The notes under the pieces: model-generated
Seen by the model: only the letters and a program-made list of their open reading frames with translations
Databases searched by the model: none
Told to the model about the DNA's origin: nothing
NCBI RefSeq assembly: GCF_002443255.2
Contig: NW_019211456.1
Coordinates: 32,609,341-32,673,340 of the forward strand
Length of the DNA stretch: 64,000 bases
Source: Varroa destructor
Taxonomy: Eukaryota; Arthropoda; Arachnida; Mesostigmata; Varroidae
Direction of reading: 5' to 3'
Part shown: positions 1 to 12,380 of the stretch, in pieces
Position numbering within the stretch: position 1 is the stretch's first letter
Layout: every line of letters begins with the position of its first letter
Program-made: the position numbers and the translations under genes

Positions 1-2880
1 CAAATCCAGTCGCTATCGGACGCCGGTATCTAAAAACCGAGAAGTGAACCGCTAGAGCAAGTTGCTGGCGTACCAAAGCAACGACGACGACGGCAGCAGC
101 AGCAGCAGCAGCAGCATTGACTGATGCTGCTGTAACAGCCTACCATTTTCTATCTGACTTCTTCTGCGAATCGAAGACGCGAAGTCTCAGTTACAGCGAC
201 GATGCTCGCAATGACGCGACCTGCGTGTTCGTGAACGTCTACTCGAAAGTTATTTTTTTTCTGCCAATATCGATGCGTCTATGATGATATTCACCGGTGC
301 TAGTCGTCGTCATGCAGCCGCCATTGCTGCCGCTGCTTTTGGTGATGATGCTCACTAGTCGCTGGCGTTGCGTTCGCGTTCGATGCGTCCAAACGCTCGG
401 TATCGACGGGAGAAATAGACGCTGTAAACTAACTGGTTTTTGCTCAATGCCCCTTTCTGTTCATGTATCAAGTGATTGAGATCAGAAAAGGCCGTGCATG
501 CATTGTGCGAAGCTACCCGGCTCTCTCCGGTTTCTCGCTCTTGTTTTCAGACCGAATCGGACTGCGGCTTCTGCATAGGTCCATCTATAATACCATACCT
601 GCTATATGGTGCCGCCCTTCCTACTTCAGCCTGTAGCCTGATCGAAAAGGCTCACCATTTACTCGCTCGGAGTAGTCCGGACGGAGGAAGCTTAAGGCAG
701 ACGCAGAAATAGAAGAACAAAAAGAAAGTTGAGGGGGTACGCACCTGTGGGGCAAAGACGATGACGCTCTGAAGGGGAATAATCAACAACGGATAGAAAG
801 CACTAGTCAGTCGTCCACTGGTCGGTGCACATGAAAAACGCGACGCGCTCGTACGCAAGTACTTCAGTTACGGAGAGCCAAAATGATGCATAGAGAGTCG
901 CGAACCCTGATGTGGCGCAAGCAATCTCACAATCAAGCAAGCAACCTCTCAGAGACGAAAACAACAAATGAAATCATCACGCGGTTTCGACGAATTGGTG
1001 GAGAATGGTGCCAGGCTCCATCGTAACGAACGTCCATAACGTAAGGCATAACAACCTACTCAGCGTCTACCTGAGCTCAACTTTCATAAAAACTTCCAAA
1101 CGTATGTAGGAAGAATAAATGACGTTAGCTGTATAAATAATGATAAGTTTACCTGTACCTACTTTTTTACATGCTGTTCTGGGCACTGTTCAAACTAGAA
1201 ATGTTCCTATGAATTATAACTAGTGGTATCTCTGTCGACGCAGGTATGTTTTGCCTAGATATGGTCTGCTCATATAAGTACGTATAAATGTATGCATAGA
1301 AGACCCATGGGCCTTTCATATCGATGTAGGACGTGCTGATGGTTAACACGATGCTTACACTGATTGCTAATGATGCTTCCGATGGCAATGGTTCCAGTCA
1401 TGATTACAAAACGGTTTGCCCTAATCTGTGCGGCGATCTTTGCCCGCTCAACTGTAACGTAAAGCTTCTGCTAAGAAATGAAGACACTGGAACTTAGATC
1501 GCCTTGCTGTATTGACCAAACAAACAAAGCATAGGGTCACCAGCGGGGAAGTTACTGCACTGTACACTATGGTTAAGCTGTCGTCATAGCGACACTGCCT
1601 CTCGGTTCCGTCGGCCAATTTAGTGTTTTGTGCTCTGAAGAAGGTAAGCAGGTTAATTAGCCAAAATAGAAACAGCAAAAATGCAGGAGGTACTTGACCG
1701 TATGCCTCTGTCCTGGATTGCCTGTTTGTGGCTAGCTTATCTGGCCCGCGCAACAGATATAGGCAGACAATAGCTATTATTGCTATCGATGCTATGTATG
1801 GCCCTTGACTGACTTGCTCATCACTCTATCGAGAGCAAGCCGTGGAAAGGATCTGGCCTGCTTGACAACCTAGGAATGGCGACCGTTCACCAGATATACT
1901 ACTGTAGCTGTGCCAGTGGAAGCTAAGCCAAACATTGTACTGTTAACGCATTGTCGTCATCCAAGGAACGTTCGTGTTTCTCACTCGATTTGACTTAGCC
2001 TGCATTGGTGACAGATAGCCATGACGTTTAGTCGACGTAGACGTGGTGAAGGGAATTCACGCACGTAGTAACCGATCTGAGATCTGTATAATAAGGTCAG
2101 AATAAGTAAGAAATATTGATGGTTATATTGGCTACTGCTCGTGAGCTAAGACACCTACTCATTCTTTGCAAAACGATTCTACATGAGGGTCTATCAATAA
2201 GACACTAATGTTCGTAAAGAAGAAACAGCTGCTTTCGTGATTCATGTCTAACAAATATTTTTTTTACTGATTACACCGAATCATTGTCGATCTCCTACCT
2301 CAATGCGATGGTTGATACGAGGCCTGCAACTTGAACGATTGCGATTAGTGGTGACGTTAGCTGGAAAATTTCTAAAGCCTTTTTTAGATGGTTTTGCACC
2401 AGTTTTAACATTTGGCTTGAGGACAGTCTAGATCAATAAATTGCTTGGTCTACTATGGAACCAGGGTCATAAGCATGGTTGATGCGCACGCCTTTGACGA
2501 GGCGTTCTAACTTCTCGAGGGGAGTTTTCTAGAGGAGTACGGTGCATTTATCAAGGCGCGTCGCGGAGATGGACCGCGGATGATGAGCGAGCGAACGAAC
2601 TGACAGATCGACAACAACAACAAAATCCTGCATGGGTCGAATTTTTACAGTCTTTACTAATGCTCGTAATATTAACCACCAGCTAAATTAGTATCTGTGA
2701 TAACAGTGATAGCTGTAACCATCGTGGTATTGGTAGAGGACTGCGGTGTGACAAAGGCATCAGCAGTAGCGGGTGGTCATCATAAACTTCATTCGAAGAG
2801 AACAACACGCAAGCCAATGTAAAATTGTGAACCAATGCATCGTACCACAGCAAGTCAGCATAATGGTGTAACAGCAGCAC
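1..2880. other. non-coding; triplet-rich first 0.5 kb, then unremarkable
   Basis: The first 300 bases are rich in GAC and CAG triplets like an arthropod 5' untranslated region, but no exon was tied to it. From 0.5 to 2.9 kb I see only short, unconvincing frames. Confidence 0.5.
93..116. repeat. (GCA)8 microsatellite
   Basis: Eight perfect units. The last nine bases plus one (109-117, CAGCAGCAT) pair with ATGCTGCTG at 124-132 across a 6-base loop, giving a 9-bp hairpin. Confidence 0.95.
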
Positions 2881-4250
2881 AGTGAAGTGGGTGACAGTGA
2901 AGTCCGTAACGTCTACGAATGCACGATCGACGTCTCTCGTATTGGTGGGCCGTGTCAGTCAACATGGAAGGCAAAGGCCAGAGGAGATAAACCGGGCGGG
3001 CGGTTTCTTGTGTTCTAATAGAACGCGCGCTCGATCTTACTCTTTCTTTATCCTTCTAGCTCGCATTGATTTGTTTTCGCTACTTGTCAGACTGTCTTGT
3101 GTGTCTTCTGGATCTTTTCCCAAATGATGAGCATCATCATCAACAGCAATAGCCATCTTGGTCATCATTGTCGGTATTCGTTCGCAGATCCGTCTGTATC
3201 CTTCTATTCTCGGTCGGTCGGCGTTCGGCTCGTTGTCACCGACATGTGCGCTGACGCTTCTGCTGCGTGGACAGTGAGGACTACTTCAAACGCTACGACA
3301 GCTACAACGGCTACGTATGCCGCTGCTGTTGTTGCTTTAGTGTAGTAAAGATCGGCGTCAAGCTAGCCACGACGATTGGTCAGCCAAGCTAGCAGCCCAT
3401 CCCACTCGCGTCACTAGTCTGACTCCTCACCGAAAGCAATTTCAGCGGCGGCGATAGCGTCGGTGACGATTGGCATCTGGCGTCAGCCTAGAAGCCAGAC
3501 GGCGACAAGATAGCTACAGTAAATATCGTACACAGGAATATGGTAACAGCAGATCAAGTAGACTAACTGCGGCAGCCGATGCCATCAAAATGGTGGTCGC
3601 GTCGGCAGAAGTTCGTGAGGAAGGAGTTCAACAGGGGAATCAACAAGCGACGTCCGTGTATCAACAACTTCGGTGGGGGAACCTGGCTGTGGCCCGTAAC
3701 AGCAGTTACAGATTGTCGCCGTAGAAGAGCCTATGCCAGTTCCTGCGGCTGTCTGCCACCGGTTGCCCCATCAGATGGGGCGATCAACTTATGTAATGCC
3801 AACTTACATACATACCAATTCGCATCCGCTACCTAGCAAGCACTTCAAGCAGCGAACCTTAGAGGACAATTCGATGATAACGATGTTGATCATTTTTGCA
3901 GATCTGGACATTAGCGACGACAATGACGACGATGCGCTGTTGCGCATGGAGCTGTAAAGGTAATTTTTCCTGCTTTCCTTCCGTAAAACTGCGTTTCTGG
4001 GAAGGGTTGACTACTACATCCAGAGACAAGACCGAGCAATACAAGAAAAGGAAGAAAACATTTCATGCCAGTGATGCCTGGAATATCAGCCGACGCACGA
4101 ATGAACAGAAACGGTTACGGCTGCAGGAGCTGCACAAGATAGCCCGCTTGCGCCAGTCGTCAAATACGAAGGCGGCAGCGGCGTGTCAATGTGCGCGTGC
4201 AGAAAGAAGTCGAAAGTGATGACAATCATAACGAAAAAAATTATCAAACA
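2881..4250. other. triplet-rich island with overlapping short frames, non-coding as read
   Basis: Several 60-107-codon frames overlap on the plus strand (for example 3470-3724 and 3896-4219), but the peptides change character abruptly and match nothing I know. CAGCAG/ACGACG-type triplet richness explains the lack of stops. Confidence 0.4.
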
Positions 4251-6200
4251 TTTTTTAACGCTGGCCAGCATCGAGAATGACAATAGAAAAAGAAATATTC
4301 AATGTTTACATAGGCATTTTGCCAGCCGCAGACGACCTTGACAAAGAGGCTGAAGGAGCGATGACAGGAGTTGGCGAGAAACTGGAGGTGCCGTCGGGGT
4401 TATTTGTCGTAACAGTGACTAATAATAAATTGAATGATAATAACAATAATAGTTGTCAACAAATTAATTTGAGAGATAGTTATACTAACGTAAATGTTCA
4501 CGTGTGTATATATATATATATCCTCTGGTGTCTATTTTTGTTAGACGAAGACTTCTGCAATGTAATTTAAGGTCGCTGGTGATAGGGATGAAGAACGTAA
4601 CGAACATTTTCTCAGCAATATGCCTCGGCAACAACCCGTAATGCGAAACGAAGCAGAAGACTGAGCCATTAGCATAATAGTAGCAAAAAAGCTTTTCTAT
4701 TTTCAATTTAAGTATCTTAATAGAAAAATCGACGCATATAATATTGTTGATCCCGTAGCGTTGTTTTGTTCCCATTTTTTTGTTTTAAAAAGTACGCCAA
4801 ATCAAATAGAAAACGACTGCCTAAATGTTCCTCTACTTTCAAGGCTAGATTCAAGCTAATCCTGTATCAGCAAATACCCAGGTACCTCAATATTTGGTCT
4901 TTCTTAACTTTAAACCTATTTAGGTTGCGGTTTATTCCTAACGACTTCACACAGTAACGCACTCAGTGTTATGTAGGACAAAACCATACTCCCACTCAAT
5001 CCCTAACTTACCTGAACCAACTATTAACATAGTTGTCTGACGGCACACAGGAACTGAAAGTCGAGGGAGCTCGCCAACTCTACAATTCCGCTGACATAAT
5101 CGAAACTTTTAGAGTAAGTTGGAAAAACAAAAATTACCCTTGCTATTATTATCATCTTCTTATTCGTGTCTTTTTCATTATGACAGACAATTAATTGTAT
5201 CAGGTACAAGTGCGAAGCCTTTACTTTTAAATAACAACAAGCACAATATTGATGGTGTAAATCACGTTTTCGGTTATTAGAGCAGGACACGGTTAGTCTC
5301 ATTGCGTTCTAGTTCCTTTGGTAGTAACCCTCTATTTAATGAAATTTAAACAGAGATAGATAAGGCCTCGTTCTTTTTCTCTTTCATAGATAATCTGAAT
5401 ATGTGCACATATTGTCCACCTGTACGCTTGTTGCAATTAGTACATGTTTGAGTCTATCCAACGAGAGATGACTGAGTAGCACGGTAACGTTATTTAGGAT
5501 ATGTGAATCGATCCTGAAACGCTATTCATGATATAAATGCAGAACCACTGTGAAGTACAGGCGAGTTAAACGCTATTTGTATAAAAACCCAACCCTGGGT
5601 CTGTACACATCTATAGTACTATTCATTAGCTCGATGTTCACTTTCTTATCAGTATGTTATTCTGTCTGAGATACGCGCTGTTATAGAAAGAAAGTTATGT
5701 ACTCTATGCACACAGAACAGGTAAGATCAATCGTCCGAACTGGGTTCTATTGAACTATAAAAATTAAGGACTTCACGCCGTGGTGTCCGAGTTGAGGCCA
5801 CGCCGTCGACAATCAAGCGTATTTCGTTAGGCTTATTGCAAATTTAAATCATGCTATGGTCCTATTCAACGAACGATAATCAAGAAAATTGTCCTTTTTC
5901 GTATCAACATAAAATTCCGCACGCGATACAGCTCGCCATAATAGCTCAACTATATCCTCGACTTATATTAGTCACAAAGGTGAATTGACGGTAATCTTAC
6001 CGTTAACGAATGATTTTCCAATACGCCTTATGTCACACACTTTACGGTCTATATGGATTCGTGTGCATTTCTGAAAAGTCAAGATAATACGTAATACATT
6101 AATACTTTGCTTCCGTTTCCTTAGATATACATTCTTAGATACGTGTATGGTGTATTGCAAATTTTTTGAAACAGTTTCACTGAAGAGTCGACTGCTTGCC
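4251..6200. other. AT-rich non-coding stretch
   Basis: Apart from the TA tract near 4.5 kb nothing structured was seen. A 97-codon ATG frame at 4277-4570 runs through the TA repeat and is not credible as a gene. Confidence 0.5.
4507..4521. repeat. (TA)7 tract
   Basis: Short TA run after GTGTG, in an AT-rich stretch. Confidence 0.9.
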
Positions 6201-7010
6201 CCGTCGCCATCGGTCCCCATGTGCCTTCCTCTCTCTCAACACAAGCGTGACCGCAGCTATGACCGGGTGTGTATCCCTGCTCCCGGTTTGTATGCCTACT
6301 TCGACTATATGTTGGTGTTGTTTTTACTGTGTCTGAGTAATAATAATTCAGACATTTCTTTTGAAGGCTGAGGGCTTTTCTGGCCTGCTCCGGCCAGCCG
6401 GATTCCAGAACAGAGCCGTGTGATCAATGCGTGTAAGTACATGTATTGGCGTCTAAGTGTGTGCTTGTGTGTCCGTCTGATTGTGAGCGCTTTCCGTCGT
6501 GTCTGACTCACGCAGTCGACGGTCAGCCGAATCTCTATGGCTTCGCTCCATGCGGACCGACTCCAGGCATTTTGACCGAGCGCTATTCGGCGACAGGGTG
6601 GCCTGTAGTGGCTGCTGTTGCCACGGGCATGCTTAATCCCCTTAGCGCAGCACTCGTGAACGGGTGAACGGACAGCGAAAGAAAACAGGCAGGCACGCAG
6701 GCAGGCAGGCAGGCAGGCAGGCAACGTCAAAATGGCGACAGTTGCCCGCGCGCCAGTGGCCACGGCGATACAGGCCGCCGGGCGAGACTGCTTCACTGAG
6801 AACTATCGCTATTTCTGCGGCCACTGTCGTTGTTGAATCGGAGAAAACCACGACAGCAACAGCATGCCAACCGCCCTTGGTAAGGCCAGGCGCAAGCCGG
6901 AACGTAAGCAGACATCGGAACTGAGGGCGAAAAATAGAACGAAAAGGCTGGATGACTGGCCTTTTCTATCGTCGTTAGAAGCGTAAGTTTTCTGGAAGCC
7001 ACTAGCCTCT
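6201..7010. other. GC-richer island around the GCAG repeat
   Basis: Frames are open on both strands (the longest is minus 6305-6796, starting at GTG). The peptides contain repeat-derived LPACLPACLPAC runs. I read it as non-coding. Confidence 0.4.
6697..6723. repeat. (GCAG)n microsatellite
   Basis: 6.75 perfect tetranucleotide units, with imperfect CAGGCAGGCAC units just before it, inside a GC-rich island. Confidence 0.95.
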
Positions 7011-10000
7011 TTTCCTTCGTCTCTCGTTATATATATTACGTGTACATACGTATATTTCTGAATGACTATCGGGCAGCTTAAAGCCAGGAGCTACCTCGGA
7101 ATGTTTCGACGCACTAGAGCAGCTAGATTGCGAGGACCACTACTTACTTTTTGGGAATCCTAAAGCTTCAGAAATTTTTGTAGTGATACGATAATGCAAT
7201 AACTTACATATAACGAGAAAGAATAGATACTATAGACCAAAGCCAATTGAATGTGATATTATTATAGATATGATAGATGAGATGATACTAATGGCTATGA
7301 ATAATCTCGAAAAGGACGTAAGTAGTACATAGAAAATGAATGTGATTTGATAGTTGACTGCTGACACGACGAAGTGTAGTAATTGGTCGTTTATTTTACA
7401 AACTATTCGTAGGCAAATTTCTAGTTCTTGTCTTCTTCACTTCACGTCAATGATGATTCTAGTTGACAACATCTGTGAGACGTGTTGATCAGCTCGCCTT
7501 GATGTACACCTTTTACGTTCTATAGTGGCGTCAAGCGTTGCTCTAGACGACTGCCCCCCACCGTGACGAACCTAGATCATCTAGGGCGCCTTCAAGTAGA
7601 CAAGTTACCACGAAAAAAAGATCATCACAGCAAGGCACATTGTATCTATGTTAGCTACCGCTAGCAGTGTAAAGAAACCTAGCAGCACTATGACACAAAC
7701 CGCAGCGTCTCGTAGGGGTCTACGTGCCCGTTCAGTATTACGGTGAAGCAGAGCAGGCAATTTCAGAACCGACTAACCACTCGGAGTACTAGACTCTGAT
7801 TTAGCTACCACTGAACTTTGTCTTTCGTTCTTAAACTTTTGTTGTCTTTGAAATCTATTAGTGTTATAGAGTTGGGACCAGACGAGAAGCAGCGGGCCAG
7901 CACACGCTTGTATTAATAGATGAAAAATATTTATTTTGCTTATGGTCAATGAACAAGTGACTGTATACATTATAAAGACTTCTACTCCCACTACTTAGTT
8001 ATGGATTTGCTCTATTTTTCTGATGTCCATTTTCGTCCGTTTTAAAGGTATGAATTGGCGGAAGACTAGCCCTTGTACAAGCGTTTCCAACATGAGACAT
8101 TCGGCACGAATTATACGTTAACTCTATTTACAGTCTTGCCGCCCTAGAGTCATACCTAGTACACCGTAAAGCTAACAAGGCAAAACAATGCTGAGTACAA
8201 CAGCGTAACAGCCCTACGGTTTGCCAATAAAACCGCACGCGTGTCAAACACTGAAAATGAATCCGCTATCTTCTGTGCTCATCGAACGACTGGAGGGTAA
8301 CCAACGCTCGAACTCCCTTTCATTTACCGTTTGATTGAGCCCGGTAGCTAGCATGAATGAAAGAGATTACCGATTAGATCTAGCCAAACGATATCGAACA
8401 ACGCGTGCTGTGTACAAGATGCACATCAACAACAACAACAACAACTAGGGCTCTCCCTTCTTTCTTCAACGTAAATTCGCTGTTATATATGTGTGGAAGT
8501 GTGTCGCTCTCGAAGAAGATCAAACGCCTCACTTACCGGGAGAGATAAATGATTGTTAAATGGAAAATTCATAATCATGCTATATTCTAATAGAATCATA
8601 AGAGGCACAAGATAACAAAAAAACGGCGCCTCGACGTTCATCTCAGAAATGGCGCACGGTGGGGGCGCGGAACGGGGTACAGGGGTGGAAGGTAGTGAAC
8701 GAAAGCTATTCAAAACATGCCAGATTACCAATTTCGACCTCAACTAATTCAGCGCTGTTCCTACGAACGACGCGTGTCCTGCCTTCGCGTAGACGTCGCA
8801 ATCGGTTCGGCAATAAAAGGCGTTCCAGTTAATGCAGCTGCGACTACCAACACACTGAAACCGTAAAAGTGATGTCACTTAAATAAAATATCTATATCCC
8901 TATACGACCGTCGCAGGACGCTCTTAAGGCTCGTTGGCCAGTCAGGGTACAAACTTGTTGCAATAGAGGCGCCCGCACACAGCTGCCCCTTATTCAAGGT
9001 TGCTTCTTTGAAATTTGAGAGATATTTACAATCACTTTAATGGTGATAATAACGTAGCTACCATTGCTGGTAATGGCCGCGACGGTAATAATGGTCATTT
9101 CAAATAACAACACGACGGCGGAAATGCTACCGCTTAGCGACTGCGAAGATAATATTGGGAATAGATTGGCTGCGACCTCGCTGGCCTTCGGCCGCACGTA
9201 AATCGAGCTGACCGATAAAACTGACTTATCCTAACAGTAACTCGGGATCAAAGTCGGCATGTCGGGGAAAGAGTCAACACGCTTCATGTTGACATGCCGA
9301 TTCTGTTTCCTAGACGTTATAGATTAAGCCGGCCATAGGCTGACGTTTAATAGACGTAAGTATGTCGAATTGGCCTTCGGCCGATGTCAGACACAAATGC
9401 ATGTATGGAAAACAGACGCCATTGTAAAGTAGACAAGCAAACACTACCAGCTGTAATAAACATATTTTTACAAATAAGGAGAGCAAGGACTAGATTAAAT
9501 GATATCACTACAAACTAGCAAGGACAATCACGTACGCGCGTGCGTCAACAGATGTTACAATTAAGGTACTGCATTTTGTAATAATATTATATATTCTCGA
9601 CAGCAGGCTTCCTTAAAGGCCATATGTGCATGCGTACCTTATATCGGGGTGCTATTGAATATTTGTGGTATCCTCCCACACCCGACAAAATGCATGGTAT
9701 ACGGCGTACACATGTGCATATCGTCAAACGTACACGACGCTTGAAAATCATCGTCGTCGTTTTCTTCTGCGCGAGGAAGCTGCCCTCAGCGTTTCGCCTG
9801 CCGCTTTTAGTCGTCACTGCTGTGATCACTACTACCACGCCCGCCCCGATACTCTGCCCACAGGAAGTAATATAAAGATGTTATATCTATTTGTATTGAT
9901 TTGTGGCTGACTCTCCGCTACTACTGTTGCCGAGTTGTAGGACATTTTTGAATCGGGAATAACACAGAGCACACTGTTACATGCGATAAAGTTCTACATG

Positions 10001-10815
10001 CTCAGCGACTATGCTTATACTGTGCAGTTTATCGATGCATGTGCTTCACCTGCAGCTCGTCAATTGCGAAGGGCTACAAGCTACCTTAGGCTGTAATCGT
10101 TGATGAGCACCATGAAGTTCGATTGATAAGTTTCTGTCTATCGCGTCGCTTATTCGATACTGCAATCCAGCATTAGGACAGCATAGGCAGAAGTACAGGA
10201 CAGACAATAATTTGAACACAGAGCTTCGCGGCTCCTAAAATACATAGAGTATTTTACGTTAGCTACGCAACAGAAGCAACTGTTTTATGGCTGGAGATGT
10301 AAGATAGAAACAAAAAGCAAAATGTCGATTCGACAAGAGGCATTTAGTAAATCTGCGACGAAAATGGGACGTTTAACGCGGCGACAAAAAATACACCTTC
10401 CTCTTTAATACACAGATGCTACAGGTTGTTTACAGTAGGACAAATCATACCGTAGGTGCAACCAAATAAGCAACTAAAGTTTCCTCATCTATTGTTTGTA
10501 TTATCATATGTAAAAGGTATCTACGCCTAATATGATACTCCTATATGTATAGAAAGATGATTTTGCCCTTTTTTGAACTACTCTAGCTACTATGAAATGC
10601 TGCAGGTTTGCCAAACGCAAAAACCAAAGCGATTACTACATGGGATGATAGATACCGATTACCTTATCAAATGAACAGAGTTCTCTTAGATGTATTTAGA
10701 TATTTATACGACCTAGCTAGTAAATAAAGGAACGGTGCTTCTTGATTGTTCGTCTCTTACATATGTTGTTGTAAAAATACAAATTATTGTATAGCAGTTT
10801 AAGCAGATAGTAACA
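7011..10815. other. non-coding stretch with a few small inverted repeats
   Basis: It holds a 15-bp palindrome CCTAGATCATCTAGG (7571-7585), a nested hairpin (9254-9300) and two GGCCTTCGGCC snap-back motifs (9183-9193 and 9372-9382). No gene was recognised. Confidence 0.5.
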
Positions 10816-10887
10816 CGCAAGCAGCCAGACAAGGGTCTCTTTTTCCATCGCTTCTTGACCATTTTCGTCCTGCTCCATTTGGCCCCG
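10816..10887 (+). repeat. dispersed repeat, copy A
   Basis: The stretch runs from CGCAAGCAGCCAGAC through CCATCGCTTCTTGACCAT to TTTGGCCCCG. It matches 12188-12261 in the same orientation at roughly three of four bases, with small gaps. The reading frame is not conserved between copies, so it is unlikely to be coding. A TA/TG tract follows immediately. Confidence 0.65.
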
Positions 10888-10897
10888 ATATATATAC

Positions 10898-10943
<46 letters not shown>
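10888..10943. repeat. TA/TG microsatellite
   Basis: TA-rich tract with ATATGTATATG interruptions ending in GTGTGTGT, directly after repeat copy A. Confidence 0.9.
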
Positions 10944-11211
10944 AGCACACACTTTTCGTGAGCTATATGTTTTGTCGGCTTGGCCATCGTGTTCTCATCG
11001 ATGGCGCAAGGTCTTTGGGGAAAAATAGCCCTCACGTCCTTCCCCAGTGATTCCCTTTCTTCCGTGAATATTAGTTGCTTGAGCATGCTTAATCTATTCG
11101 CTTCTTCATCTTTTTTCGCCATTCAATTCGATCGTCACGAGTTGGGCAGTGGCTGGTCGCAGGCCCAAACAGACACCGCTGACGTCAATCCAACGGCTGT
11201 CTTTATAGAAT

Positions 11212-11247
11212 AGCAACATGTATGTATATATATATCATGCTTATAGA

Positions 11248-11301
<54 letters not shown>

Positions 11302-11339
11302 TCTATAAGCATGATATATATATATACATACATGTTGCT
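11212..11339. repeat. 128-bp TA-cored palindrome (long inverted repeat)
   Basis: The left arm begins AGCAACATGTATGTATATAT and the right arm ends with its reverse complement. Both arms contain CATGCTTATAGAATATACAT around a central TA tract (about 11253-11296). The arms differ only by one extra TA unit in the right arm. If transcribed it would fold into one long hairpin; as DNA it is a cruciform candidate. It ends sharply at a T/T mismatch (11211/11340). Confidence 0.9.
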
Positions 11340-12187
11340 TGATTACAAATGGTGCAGCGATACTCCAGAAACTTCCAACGATTGATTTTTTCAGACAGCA
11401 TTTACGTACAAGCACGCAGATACAGAGATATACTAAGATAGGCATGTAAGCAAGCATATCAAGTCAGTCATTGAGGATTCCTAGCCCCTGCACTCTGTCG
11501 AACTCTCGCTCGCTTTAATGGTGCGTTTTACGATGTGGCCCAGCGATTAGGCGAATTCATGGACGAATCGAGCGTCTATGCGAGCAAACGAAATCTGCGG
11601 AGAAGCGAACCAAATAGTACAACACATTTCAATATCAGAGGGGGAAAACATGGGAGAAACTGCTTCTGGAACAGTCATTCTTAATCGTATAGAGACGTAG
11701 AGCGTGTTGTTTTGTAGGTAGACCAACGTCTACGCATTTCTGACAGTCGCGGCACAAAAACTCGTCTTCGGATGTCTCTTTTCGTATTCCCTCTTGGCCC
11801 ATTATTCAGGTTTCCTGTTCGATGTGACGACCATTGGCCTATAACGCGGGGACATCTTATTAAGCACCTTTTTTCACGTAACTCCCGGGAGATAATAGCG
11901 TACTTCGGCAGCCACAGCAACAACAGTGGTATCAGAACTAGAGGTGAGCGGTTGCGGCACACCGCTACGCGACAGACGTGTCGAAAAAATGACCAAACAC
12001 GACCTAATCGACCAAAACTGCGAGCGAAGGTTGTCGCTGGCCAACTACTTACAATAGGATTATAACTGCTGGTCTCGACTCCTCTACGTTGGACTACGCC
12101 AGTGGCAAAAGGACTACAGCTCCGCAAAAAGGTTGTTGTTTCTGCTGCTACTGTGCTGATATCGTTCATGCAGCACATAAGCACATA

Positions 12188-12261
12188 CGCAGACAGCCAG
12201 ACATGGCTTTTTTCTCTCCATCGTTTCTTGGCCATGTTGGTCCTGGGTCACATGGTCCCCG
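12188..12261 (+). repeat. dispersed repeat, copy B
   Basis: This is the second copy of the repeat at 10816-10887, sharing CAGCCAGACA, CCATCG, TTCTTG, GTCCTG and the final CCCCG. It has a few extra bases before the end and no TA tract behind it. I do not recognise the family. Confidence 0.65.
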
Positions 12262-12380
12262 TATTGATTGTCTACTTCGTTGATTCATTGCCTTATCGAA
12301 ACAGCGACCGGGTGTCGTGCGGCACACGCAGCTTCTTCTAGATGGCGAAATGATTTCCTTTAGCTTTTTTCCCATCCGAT

